A stretch of 64,000 nucleotides of DNA. Origin: Tritrichomonas musculus (taxonomy: Eukaryota; Parabasalia; Tritrichomonadida; Tritrichomonadidae). This document shows positions 51,612 through 61,900 of the stretch, piece after piece. Both the position numbers and the translations under genes were made by a program. Where the stretch lies: contig JAPFFF010000004.1 of assembly GCA_039105265.1 (NCBI GenBank), positions 5,146,001 through 5,210,000 on the forward strand, read 5' to 3'. The notes under the pieces were generated by a model. The model was not told where the DNA came from and ran no database searches. It worked only from the letters and a program-made list of their open reading frames with translations. Within the stretch, counting starts at the first letter, position 1; every line of letters starts with the position of its first letter.

Positions 51612-52865
51612 TTAAAATTCGCTAATAATACCAATCATTGATGTAGGTATTTTAGCAGTTCCATCAGCAAGGGTATGAACAAATTTGTTTCCAGAGCCAG
51701 CATCTCCTTCAATTGCAATATAATCACCTTTTCTTAACAACTCTTCAGAAGTTTTAAATTCTTCTAAGAGAACACCAAGTCCATTTCCGATTTCTTCAAG
51801 GAAAGAAGAAGGCGCATATCCCATCACTTTTGTGATTGGATTCTGAACAAATGCCCAAGGTAAGCTTAAATCTTCCATTAAAAGAACAATTTTTCCTTTT
51901 TGTACAGTTATCCCATTCCCATCGGTTGCAATAAAATCTTTCTTCATCTTAGCCATGGCATAAGGATACAATTGAAGTGACAAAACTTTATAGATAGTTG
52001 TAATATTGGAAAAACATTCATGGTTGAAATCAAGCGCTTTGAATGATTTCGGCAAAAGATCGTATCTGATTATCCTATATGTATGAACGTATTTGGTAAA
52101 ATCTTTTTGAAAATTAATCATATTTATTGTTCTTATTAGTTGATCATCAAATTCATTACATTTGTCAATAATTTGCTGATTTGATTGCTTTATTTGATTT
52201 TTAAATTCGCTAATTTGGGTTGAAAATTGAACTTTTAAGAGTTTAACAGCTTTCTCTGAATTTTGAGTAATTCCATTCATGCATTTATTTGCAGCATAAA
52301 CAAATTTTGATCTTTTGAACATATCATTTTCTTTCCTAATTGCAAAAACCTTTTCCATTAAATTAACAATATCTGAAGCTTTTTTAGATTTCGTTTTAGA
52401 GGTAACAATACTATTAATAGATTTTTGATATTTGCTTAATTTGCTTGGCAAATGTTCTTTTTGATCACGAATTGAATTTTTGATAACATCAATTTGATGC
52501 GAATTGGAGCACATGCCAGTCAAAAAATCGTTCATTTGGGATGACGAAGTAGAATATTCTTTTTTCACTTCATCAATTGTTTGACTTGCTTCTTTTTCAA
52601 TGAAGTTTGCACTAGAAAAAAAATCAACCATTATTCTAGATATATTCTCTATTGCATCATATTGAGTACCAGGAATACCAGAAACGTATTTAATATTTAG
52701 AGGAATTCTTTTGATGAGAGGATTATTGTTCATTTCACTAAGTTCGCGAAAAAGATTAGTGTGAATTTCAAACATATTTAACGCGCAATTTGCAAAATTA
52801 GATGCTCGATTATTCAGTCCTTTAAAAGATTCTACAGTGAAATCAATTCTGTTTTGGTACGCCAT
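51612..52865 (-). CDS. BAR-like coiled-coil protein with C-terminal SH3 domains
   Basis: I start at ATG 52865 (MAYQNRIDF); the frame reaches further, to 52919, but those residues are unlike the rest. The 417-residue product has a helical first 300 residues with spaced charged heptads, like a BAR/F-BAR membrane-bending dimer. An SH3-like module follows (about 305-365: KMKKDFIATDGNGITVQKG, PWAFVQNP, GYAPSSFL) and then a second, shorter SH3-like segment (KGDYIAIEGDAG). Such proteins link curved membrane to actin in endocytosis. The BAR assignment rests on helix pattern and layout only. AACTTTTTGAATT lies 66 bp upstream (52931-52943). Confidence 0.6.
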   Translation of the reverse strand: MAYQNRIDFTVESFKGLNNRASNFANCALNMFEIHTNLFRELSEMNNNPLIKRIPLNIKYVSGIPGTQYDAIENISRIMVDFFSSANFIEKEASQTIDEVKKEYSTSSSQMNDFLTGMCSNSHQIDVIKNSIRDQKEHLPSKLSKYQKSINSIVTSKTKSKKASDIVNLMEKVFAIRKENDMFKRSKFVYAANKCMNGITQNSEKAVKLLKVQFSTQISEFKNQIKQSNQQIIDKCNEFDDQLIRTINMINFQKDFTKYVHTYRIIRYDLLPKSFKALDFNHECFSNITTIYKVLSLQLYPYAMAKMKKDFIATDGNGITVQKGKIVLLMEDLSLPWAFVQNPITKVMGYAPSSFLEEIGNGLGVLLEEFKTSEELLRKGDYIAIEGDAGSGNKFVHTLADGTAKIPTSMIGIISEF

Positions 52866-53299
52866 TTTTAATCGAAGATGAAAAATACAACTTTTTCTGA
52901 ATTTTTTATATTTTAACAAAAATTCAATATAACTTTTTGAATTATCCTATCCGTATATTAACGACTGCAATCATCATATTATCACAATGAAATTTCTTTC
53001 TAGTACAAATTTTACTTTTATTGAATAAAAAATATGCAATGCACATTACAGGAGACTTTTTCCAGTAAAAAAATATATAATCATTCAATTTGCTCTTTCA
53101 GATTATATTGTGAAATTGAGTAAAAACGTTTTATATATTATATGGAACATTTTGTTCGAATTTAAAACATATTTTTCAATAAATTTGCACAATAAACCGA
53201 GCATAATCAATGAAATAAGTTTTGAATTGTTTATTCTAAGAAATAAAATACGTTTTGAAGATTGTGAACATCAGAAAAAGCTGAAAATTTAGAGAATTA
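52866..53299. promoter_or_regulatory. divergent intergenic region with AACTTTTTGAATT box
   Basis: The spacer separates the divergent SH3 gene and the 267-residue hypothetical gene. It holds AACTTTTTGAATT at 52931-52943. A 60-codon plus-strand frame at 53110-53292 is low-complexity and not accepted as a gene. Confidence 0.45.
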
Positions 53300-54103
53300 A
53301 TGTATGCTGGTTTTCTTCGCCAGCGCGAAATAGCAAAAAAAGAATGGTATAGAGTTCATCATCAAACACCACCAAATTTAGGAAGACCACCTCCACCTAA
53401 AAGAGAACCTTTAGAAATCGACACTAAAACGTACACAATGACTTACTTTGTTGATCATTACGATCCAGAAGAAGAAGATAAAAAAGAAATCCAAGAAAAT
53501 TCTTCCAGCAAAAATCGTCAACAAAAAAACGATCTTTCTTTATGGGAAGGATCCGGGGCTGGAATTGAACCATTTGAGTTTCAAAAATCATTATCAACAT
53601 TGAGAGAAGATAAAATTATGACATCTGCGAAAATTATAAAAAATAATTGTAAGAATGGTAATGATAAAGATAGCTTGAAATTTTATACACATGTATCAGT
53701 TCCCCCTGCTGAATATCCCCCAGTAAACCGCTTAAACAGATGCTTTACTCCTTATGAAAATGATTTGATGTCTTTTGATGCATTTGAAACAATGAGAAAA
53801 GAATTAAAAAATAGATCTGAACACATTGCATGTGAAATGCAACGTGTTGATGACGAATGGAATAGACCACCAAAAAAGAATTGGTTTATGCTGAAGAAAA
53901 AAGATTTTACTGTTGAACACTGCCGTTTTATGGAATTGAACAGAAGAAGAGCAATGAAAGAAGCTTTAAGAAAAAGAAGAAACCGTTCTCCATCTAGTCA
54001 TAATGATGACTCCGATCCAAGACGAAGTTACAATCATGAAATGAAAAAGAGAAAAAATCTTCAAGCCCAACAAAATGTTAATATGCGCTCATCTTATTTA
54101 TAA
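53300..54103 (+). CDS. hypothetical basic protein, 267 aa
   Basis: A complete frame of unknown family. It is proline-rich near the start (PPNLGRPPPPKREP), has acidic and polar stretches in the middle, and ends in a strongly basic region (RRRAMKEALRKRRNRSPSS). Conserved-looking islands are LSLWEGSGAGIEPFEFQKS and NRCFTPYENDLMSFDAFE. It has no signal peptide or membrane span. The basic C-terminus and RSPSS element would suit a nuclear or RNA-associated protein. The varied composition supports a real gene. Confidence 0.75.
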   Translation: MYAGFLRQREIAKKEWYRVHHQTPPNLGRPPPPKREPLEIDTKTYTMTYFVDHYDPEEEDKKEIQENSSSKNRQQKNDLSLWEGSGAGIEPFEFQKSLSTLREDKIMTSAKIIKNNCKNGNDKDSLKFYTHVSVPPAEYPPVNRLNRCFTPYENDLMSFDAFETMRKELKNRSEHIACEMQRVDDEWNRPPKKNWFMLKKKDFTVEHCRFMELNRRRAMKEALRKRRNRSPSSHNDDSDPRRSYNHEMKKRKNLQAQQNVNMRSSYL

Positions 54104-54262
54104 ACTATATATATTAATAATTTATTAATTTTTGATTTTTTTTTTATAAGTGAAGTAAATTACACAAAATATTTTTTTTTAGTTTAAGTATCAATTTCAA
54201 AATAATCAGAATAATCTTAAAATCTTTGATTGTTTAAAAGATAAACTTAGATATACATAATT

Positions 54263-54276
54263 TATCAAAAAGTTTA
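54263..54276 (+). promoter_or_regulatory. TATCAAAAAGTTTA promoter-like box
   Basis: TATCAAAAAGTTTA lies 26 bp before the ATG of the C2/TerD-like gene, in the same setting as the boxes before other genes in this window. Confidence 0.45.
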
Positions 54277-54302
54277 TTGAAATCAAATTAATAAACGTTC
54301 AT

Positions 54303-56093
54303 ATGAATTCCCAAATTTATATTATTTCTGCTTCAAATCTTTTATGCAACCCAAATACAAACTTGTTTTGTAAAATATATCAACCATCTTTTGCAGATTT
54401 TGAAATTGGGAAAACTAGTATTCAACAAGGTAATTCACAATTTGAATGGAATGAATGTTTTCAATGCCATTTAATCAGAGGTATCAATTTTATTTTTTAT
54501 ATTATCGAAATGAAAAATGAAGAACAACAAATTTTAGGGAAAGCCAAACTAAATATATTTAATTTAACATTTTCTCAAGATATTGATTTACCAATTGAAA
54601 CGAACCAAAATGAAGGACCAAAACACAAAGACAAAAATATACATCCTACATTAAAAATAAAAATTGAGCAAATTACTGATTCGAAGCCAATTTTTTTGAA
54701 AAATCCATCAAATCGAATTCCTTTTAACAATGTCATTTATGCCAATCTTTCATTCAGTCCGAATTACTCGCCAGATTTTCCATACAAATCATCACTTTTT
54801 GACTTTGCATGCATTCCATTGGACATTTCATTTGTCGCATTTGACCAGTATGGAAATATAACTCACGTTGTTTCCAACAGCGATGTTGATCGATCGAAGA
54901 AAGCATGTCATTCAAAGAGCACTTTATGCTATTGTTATGACACCTTTGGACCGACCATTCGACTTGATTTATTTGAAACATTTTTCAATAAGAATGGAAA
55001 AACGAAAACTTATTCACCATTTTCGAATGAATATATATCACACAATTCGAATACGAAATTATATTCATCGTTCCCATCAGTTCGAGGTGTTTTTGTTATT
55101 TCTGTATTCGATCAATCAATACCAATAGAAATGTATAAATGGATATCAATTGACTTTTATATATCACAAGAAAAACATATGAGAAAGACATTGGATGATG
55201 TTTTAATTTGTGAGCCAAAATTGGCTGATGTTTATTTTCATTCAAGAATGCCTGTTAATTTACCAAGAACAGGAAAAGTTGGTTCATTTACAATCTCTTC
55301 TGTTGCTGTTTTTACTGCTGATTATGAAAATAGAAATATTGAAATTTCACCGCTTCTTTTTAGTTGTCCAAATTATTCAATCAAAATTCCAACTTTTTCA
55401 ATAACCGAAATTTTACCTGAAATTGCACAAGTTTCTCAAGTTGCACAGTTTACAAATGGCATTAATAAATATGAAAGAAGAGTCTCTTGTCCTTTGGGAT
55501 GTTCAGCATCACTTGGAAGAGCTCTTTACATTAATAAATTCCCAAATATTATGCCGAAAATTAGGTTTTGCTTTTCATGGAAATATTTGAATAATTCGTT
55601 GCCTAAAAAGAGAAGTTTAATTGATCCTCAATTTGAAGATTATGAAGAAAACGAATTCGAACTTGAACTTGAAACTTCTTTGTTTGCAATCGATGCTTCT
55701 TTTCAAGTATTGAAGATTTGTTCAACAAACAATAAATCAATTTGTAATGGAGCATTTGTTCATTCGGGAAAGAGGAAGAGTTCTTTGGCTGAGATCACGG
55801 CTGACTTCAAGATGATTCCTTCCAATGTTTCTTATTTATGTTTGGCCATTAATTCGTTTAAACCATTGGATGATCCAATTAAAAGAATCAATTTTGTGAT
55901 AAAAGTTGGCGAAACTGTTCTGTTCATGACAACGAAAAAGAACATCACCAAGCAAGGCTTTATTTTCATACTTATGAAGAAAGAGATAAATGATTGGACA
56001 ATAATACCACTGCTCAAGCAAGTAAAAGAGAATACTCCCACATTAACACAAAAAAGTGTCACAAATATCTGCCATACATTATTTCACTCATAA
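54303..56093 (+). CDS. C2 domain protein with TerD-like C-terminus
   Basis: A 596-residue protein. Residues 1 to about 95 form a C2 domain (IYIISASNLL, FCKIYQPSF, FEWNECFQCHL, LGKAKLNIF), a calcium- or lipid-binding fold. The middle contains a beta-rich region with VSFVAFDQYG-like text and Cys-rich patches. Residues about 453-580 resemble the TerD fold of stress proteins: FAIDASFQVLK, GAFVHSGKRKSS, then DFKMIPSNVSYLCLAINSF. TerD proteins often bind calcium, and eukaryotic kin include the Dictyostelium cAMP-binding proteins. The TerD assignment is by pattern and not certain. No membrane helix is seen. Confidence 0.6.
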   Translation: MNSQIYIISASNLLCNPNTNLFCKIYQPSFADFEIGKTSIQQGNSQFEWNECFQCHLIRGINFIFYIIEMKNEEQQILGKAKLNIFNLTFSQDIDLPIETNQNEGPKHKDKNIHPTLKIKIEQITDSKPIFLKNPSNRIPFNNVIYANLSFSPNYSPDFPYKSSLFDFACIPLDISFVAFDQYGNITHVVSNSDVDRSKKACHSKSTLCYCYDTFGPTIRLDLFETFFNKNGKTKTYSPFSNEYISHNSNTKLYSSFPSVRGVFVISVFDQSIPIEMYKWISIDFYISQEKHMRKTLDDVLICEPKLADVYFHSRMPVNLPRTGKVGSFTISSVAVFTADYENRNIEISPLLFSCPNYSIKIPTFSITEILPEIAQVSQVAQFTNGINKYERRVSCPLGCSASLGRALYINKFPNIMPKIRFCFSWKYLNNSLPKKRSLIDPQFEDYEENEFELELETSLFAIDASFQVLKICSTNNKSICNGAFVHSGKRKSSLAEITADFKMIPSNVSYLCLAINSFKPLDDPIKRINFVIKVGETVLFMTTKKNITKQGFIFILMKKEINDWTIIPLLKQVKENTPTLTQKSVTNICHTLFHS

Positions 56094-56515
56094 CAGAGCA
56101 ATACATTATGTATAAAATTAAATAAAAAAACAAACCAATCATTTGATTTTCCTTAATTTTTTTTTTTTATTCAAAAAGTATTAAACTTTATCAACTCAAA
56201 TGTACACCAAAAAAAAATACAAAATGTTATTATTCAAAAAACAAACAAACTTTTGATAAAGTTTGTCCACTAATTGGAATGTGATGTGAAATGAAGAAAA
56301 ATTGACACCAGCATTTTTCTAATCTTATTTCAAATGTTGTGTTGATTACTAACATTGTTGATTTTTTTTTTTGTCAGACACTTTTTATAAAATTGACCTA
56401 ACAAATGGTGAAAAAAAAATATTTCATTTCACTTTCCAATTATTAGACAAACTTTATTACTCAAATTTTAAAAAAAAAATCAAGTTAAAAACAGCAGTAT
56501 ATTTTTTATTTTATT
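56094..56515. other. intergenic, no feature seen
   Basis: AT-rich spacer between the convergent ends of the C2/TerD-like gene and the S9 peptidase gene. It contains T and A runs and no gene. Confidence 0.5.
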
Positions 56516-58537
56516 TTACTTTAAGTATTGATGAAGCCAGTCATAAAACACATTATCCCAAAGAATTGAATTTTGTGGCTTCAGGCACCAGTGATTTTCG
56601 TCAGGGAACAAGAGCAACTTTGCAGGAATTCCTCTCATTTTGGCTGCATTGAATGCCTGCATTCCCTGCGATGCCGTCAGTCTATAATCCTTGCAACCGT
56701 GAATGACCAAGATTGGCGTGTCCCACTTATCGAGGAAGTTTGAAGGCGAATATTCATACGACTGCTTCACAACAGGATCAGTTTTAGCATCCCAAGGAGA
56801 GCCGATATCGTGATGTGCGAACCACATTTCTTCAGTTTCCAAGTAGCTTTGCTTGAAGTCGAAGACGCCATCGTGGGCGACGAAAACCTTGAATCTTTTG
56901 TTGTGATGAGATTCGAGGAAGAAGACCGAATAACCGCCGTAACTTGCACCAACGCAACCTAATCGATTCTCATCGACGAAAGGTTCTTTCGACACAGAGT
57001 CAATTGCAGATAGAAGATCATCTTGCGCATGTCCGCCGAAATGCATCGAGACGTCTTCTGTCCATTCAATGCCAAAGCCAGTGCAGCCTCTTCTATTCGG
57101 CGCTACAACAACGTATCCGTGCGACGCAATGAGCATCAAATTCCATCGATACCGCCAGACATTGGCAATGGTCGTTTGTGGACCCCCTGTGCAGAACAAA
57201 ATGGCCGGATACTTCTTAGTTGGCTCAAAATCAGGCGGATAAACAACATAGGTGTGAATTTGGGCATCATCGACATTAGACTTAATCCAGCGTTCTTCAT
57301 ATTTGACAAGCTTTAGTTGATCAAAAATGTGCTTGTTTTCGTACGTTAACTGGACGGTTTTGGCGGTTTGAAGGTCAATTGAGATAATATCGTGTGGTGA
57401 ATTTAATGAACACCTTTGGGCATAGATATGACCATTTATCAACTGAATTCCACTGTAGTCATATTCATTGGTCGTAATTTGTGTGGCCTCTGAATTTTTC
57501 AATGAAATTCTGTAGATTTCTGTATGGCCATGCCAACTTCCAGTAAAGTAGATGGTTTCACTGTCATTCGACCATAAAATATCGCCAACGGATTCTTTAA
57601 AGGTGGTGTTGACTTTGTGAACAGTCTTGGCCTCTAAATCGTAGACATGAAGTTCACTCACATCAGCTTCAAATCCATCACGTCTCATCATTCCAAAGGC
57701 TATTTTCTTTCCATCTGGTGAGAAAACAGGCGTTGCTAAGTAACCGTGATCTTTTTGATAGTTTTCAGTTAAGTTCTGGATATTTTGGGTCTTGATATCA
57801 TAAAGATAGAGATCCATGTGCGTATGAAAAGCGTATTCTTTCCCTGTTGATGGTTTCATAATGTATGCAATTGTATTACCGTCTGGACTCCAGCATAAAT
57901 CTGAAACGGAATTGAATGGTGTCATTGGACATTCATATTTGGTTCCATTTAAAATATCGTGCGATGAACCAATTTCATTGGAATTGTAAGTTGCAACAAA
58001 TGGATGTGGAATAGTGCTCATCCAATGATCCCAATGCAAATACATAAGATCAGTTGCAATTAAACCAGTTGTTTTATCAAGTTCTGGATAAATATCTTGC
58101 GCAGATGGAATATTTTTGACTTGAGAAACATAAATCAAATGACTATTATCTGGTGAGAAGCGAAAATCATCAATTCCTGATTTTACATTTGATAATTTTT
58201 GAACGTCTGTACCATCTGCATTCATTTGATAAAGCTGCATTTCATGCGTTTCATCATCTACTTGGAGAAATGCAATTTTACCATTATTTAAGAAAACTGG
58301 TGATGATTTTGGTGTATCATTATTAGTGATCATTTTATTATCAGTTCCATCTGCTTTTATCGTGTAGAATTGGCTTACTCCTTTGTTTTCTTTAGCTTTA
58401 TAATATTTTACGTCATATACAATATTTTGACCATCTTTGGAAACACTAAATGAACCAATACGCCCTAAACTCCATAATATTTCTGAAGTTAGTTTCCCAT
58501 CTGTGATTTGTGGATTGTTGCGAACGTAAGTTGCCAT
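56516..58537 (-). CDS. S9-family serine peptidase (acylaminoacyl-peptidase / S9C type)
   Basis: A 673-residue alpha/beta-hydrolase peptidase of the prolyl oligopeptidase family. The first about 400 residues have repeated blades of a beta propeller (SPDNSHLIYVS, SPDGNTIAYIM, SPDGKKIAFGM), which gates access to the active site. The hydrolase domain carries the triad Ser532 in GASYGGY, Asp617 in HGCKDYRL and His649 in DENHWCLKP. It cleaves short peptides or acylated N-terminal residues. No signal peptide is present, so it is cytosolic. GC content is higher in the catalytic part than in neighbouring genes. AACTTTTTATG and GAAAAAGTTTT lie upstream near 58600 and 58562. Confidence 0.92.
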   Translation of the reverse strand: MATYVRNNPQITDGKLTSEILWSLGRIGSFSVSKDGQNIVYDVKYYKAKENKGVSQFYTIKADGTDNKMITNNDTPKSSPVFLNNGKIAFLQVDDETHEMQLYQMNADGTDVQKLSNVKSGIDDFRFSPDNSHLIYVSQVKNIPSAQDIYPELDKTTGLIATDLMYLHWDHWMSTIPHPFVATYNSNEIGSSHDILNGTKYECPMTPFNSVSDLCWSPDGNTIAYIMKPSTGKEYAFHTHMDLYLYDIKTQNIQNLTENYQKDHGYLATPVFSPDGKKIAFGMMRRDGFEADVSELHVYDLEAKTVHKVNTTFKESVGDILWSNDSETIYFTGSWHGHTEIYRISLKNSEATQITTNEYDYSGIQLINGHIYAQRCSLNSPHDIISIDLQTAKTVQLTYENKHIFDQLKLVKYEERWIKSNVDDAQIHTYVVYPPDFEPTKKYPAILFCTGGPQTTIANVWRYRWNLMLIASHGYVVVAPNRRGCTGFGIEWTEDVSMHFGGHAQDDLLSAIDSVSKEPFVDENRLGCVGASYGGYSVFFLESHHNKRFKVFVAHDGVFDFKQSYLETEEMWFAHHDIGSPWDAKTDPVVKQSYEYSPSNFLDKWDTPILVIHGCKDYRLTASQGMQAFNAAKMRGIPAKLLLFPDENHWCLKPQNSILWDNVFYDWLHQYLK

Positions 58538-58919
58538 ATAAATAATTCTTTAGCGTTCATAGAAAAAGTTTTGTATTATATAAAAATTTTATATTGATCA
58601 ACTTTTTATGAGCAAATTATTATCAACTTTTATTTTGTCTTACTAGAGGCGAATGATTCATTATATAGTTATTTTATAACAATCCAAAACATTAAAATAC
58701 AAAATAATTATGAAAACTTTATTTAATTCTAAAATAAGAATGAAAAATTTTGGAGGAATGTGGCATAGATGGTGAAACTTTTTTCACAGCCCTGACCAAT
58801 AAACTTTGAAAAAAATTCAAATATCATTGAATTTTTGATAAGGAAAATTTTTAATTGAACAAAATCTTTTTTGAAAAAAGATTTAGCATCAGAGAACATC
58901 CTTTTACGAACAACCAAGA
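58538..58919. promoter_or_regulatory. divergent promoter region of the S9 peptidase and exonuclease-RRM genes
   Basis: This short divergent spacer contains GAAAAAGTTTT near 58562 and TCAACTTTTTATG at 58598-58610, both close to the S9 gene start. No gene is seen. Confidence 0.4.
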
Positions 58920-61900
58920 ATGAATGAAAATAAAAATGATCCTAGTCGAATACAATTCGGTCCTGAATTCCCTCCTCTTTCATACTACGAAGAAGAAAAT
59001 TGGGAAATAATGGAGTATCACTTAGTCGAATTTTATCCTAATAAATGGTACGATGTTATACTTCTTTCCACTGAGACACCAAATTTTCTAGATTATTTTT
59101 CAGATTGCGGCGACGATCCAATATCTCTGGATCTTGAATGGGAAAGCGAATTATGCCTATTCCAATTTTGTTTTAAAAATAAAGTTGTAATTTTAAGACA
59201 TCCTAACGGTGAGGGGAATAAAGTTCTTTTAAATTTCCTGTTAACTCACAATTTCTATGCAAAGGGAATAAATAATGATAAGAAACAACTTAAGAGAAAA
59301 TTCGAAACCGATCAAATAGCAAATAATATTGAAGATATTGCAAGAACACGCCTTATTCCATATAATTACTCAGAAAACTTTATGTCAATGGTGAGACAAT
59401 TTTCAGGTGAACCAACAGCAGAGTTTAAAGATATTAGAATTACAACATCAAATTGGGAACTTCCTAAACTTTCAAAAAGGCAAATTCTATACGCAGCTTT
59501 CGATGTTGTTTCATTGAAAGAGTGCTATCCTAATTACCCACCGAAGAAAGAAATAACCAAAAATAGATCTAATAACAATAATGACACAAATAATGATGGT
59601 GATGAAGATGATAATTCAAATAAAAAACCAAAAAGAACACGAAATTCGATATTCACAAGTGAAATGATTCAAGAACACGCGCTTAATGCAAAAAGAGCTC
59701 TTTCTTCTTCTCCAAATGCAATAACAAGCATTTCATCAACACCAACAATTCTTGAAAAATATAAACGCAATGTTAAACTAAAGCGATCACCAGCGCGTGA
59801 AATAACTGGGTTCATTGTTTATGGATATAACGGTCCACAAAATATGTACACAATCAAAAACATTTTTAGTAATGTTAAAAAGCAAAAAGAGGAGATCACA
59901 TCTGAAAATCAAGATGAAGAGAAATTCTTAAATGATAATTTCAGTGATATTGATTTTTGTTCAACATTTGAAGACAACTTGTTTATAAGCTTTTATGAAA
60001 TTGATGATATAGAAAAACTCATTGAAAAATTGAGAGGATACGGTGAAAAAGTTATCAAATTAGATTCATTATGTACAATTAAAAATTTAAACATTAGCGC
60101 CGAAGAATCAACAGATGGCGACGTTCTTTTCGTTCAAAATATTTCAGATAAATTAATTAAAAACTTTAATGATCTTTTGTTTTGTTTTGGTGCCAACCAC
60201 GAAATTACTGTTTTTCATGATACAGATAACGTCGACAACCCATTAGATTACATTCGAATCGAACCACGCGAAGCTTCATCTTCTTTCAGAATCAAACTTT
60301 TCCTAAGCAGGTTCGAGTATGAGGGAAAAACACCAATTGTATCTGAATTCCCTTACTTCTTACCTAAAATTCGAATAAATGACATACCAAGTAATTATAA
60401 TGAAGATAATTTAAGAGATATTTTCAAAGAAGCTGGTAATATTACCAAAATCGAGATATTAAGAAGAAGAACCAATCAAGACAAACAAACCGCCTTTATA
60501 ACTTACCAGACGACAGAAGAAGCTGATAAAGCAGTTAAACTTTTTAATCACATGAAAGTTGAATCTGAAGGTAATATGCAACCCAATCAAGATTTCGAAT
60601 CAAATATGAATTTATTCTTAAGCTCAAATTTAAGCTCAATAACAATGCTAAACAATGAATTGAAAGTTTTTCGGTACTCTGATGAGCCACATCTTCGTTT
60701 TATGCGTCGTTATGAGCTCCGCGATACAAGAGTTAATCTTTTCAATTCAAATTCGAAAGATTTAGAAGCTCTTTACTCTAAGTATGGCCGAATTCATCAC
60801 TGCTTCTTTGATCCTTTTTTCAATGTAGGCAGAGTACAGTTTTTTGATAAAAAAGATACCACAATTGCTTCAAAAAGTGAAAAATGTGAGATGACTGAAG
60901 AATCGCGAACAATTGTAATTAGAGATCTCTCATTTGAAACCACAGATAGCGAAATTTTGGAACTTTGCTCACAATTTGGCACAATTGTTAATTTAATTAC
61001 TCGCGATATTAACATTTTGATGAGGTTTATTATCAAAGAAGTTTCATTCTCATCGAACAAAGCAGCGAACAAAGCAAAATCCTACTTCAGCTCAATAAAA
61101 ATGATACACGGAGGCGCAATACGTGTAGCAGTTCTAAATGGCGGCTTCTCATTTGCTCCTGATTGGAAAATGCGACAAAGAAAACATTGGGTTAAATTTG
61201 CTGGTCAGAAACCAGATGATGAATTCTTTGAAAAAGCTCAAAGAAATGGAAAAATAGTAAAAATTGAGTACAAAGTTGCTGATACAAAAATTGTTGTTGC
61301 ATGCCCTGTTTCCTCACTTACGAAGTCCATTGATAATGATAATATACCAACAACTGAAACATCAATTTCACATGAAACAACAGAAGCAAATCAACAAAGA
61401 ACAAGCTCAGAGAGCGAAGAAGAATCACAATCTTCGAACAAAACCACAAATCAAAATAATGATGATTCATCAAATTTGCAATCTCAGGTTGCAATAACCC
61501 CAATCACCGTTACAAAGAAACAAGAATTCACCTTTGTAATGTTTAAGAATTTTGAATCAACAAAAGCTTACGGAGATACAATATACCCTACAATTGAAGA
61601 ATTTGTCGAATTTTTGAACCCAACCGAACTTTATATCGACAAGACACTCATTAGGGTTGAATGTCCAGCAGACTCTTCTAACGGAGGCGAGACACAGAAC
61701 GACAATTCAGAAAACAATCCTCAACAAGTCCTCGCTGCTGCATTTGGGGAGAGAAAACCAGTTCAAATGGCAATTGTAATTGACCCAATTCCAGATTTTG
61801 TCACCAGGAAGGGACTTGTTGATTACCTTGGCGAATTTGCAGAAAATTGCCCAGTTTTTACTTCGATGTCAACGCGTGAAAGAACTTCAGATACACCACA

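Noticed and set aside
53110-53292. 60-codon frame before the 267-residue gene
   Set aside because: It is AT-driven, has no recognisable features and lies in a divergent promoter.
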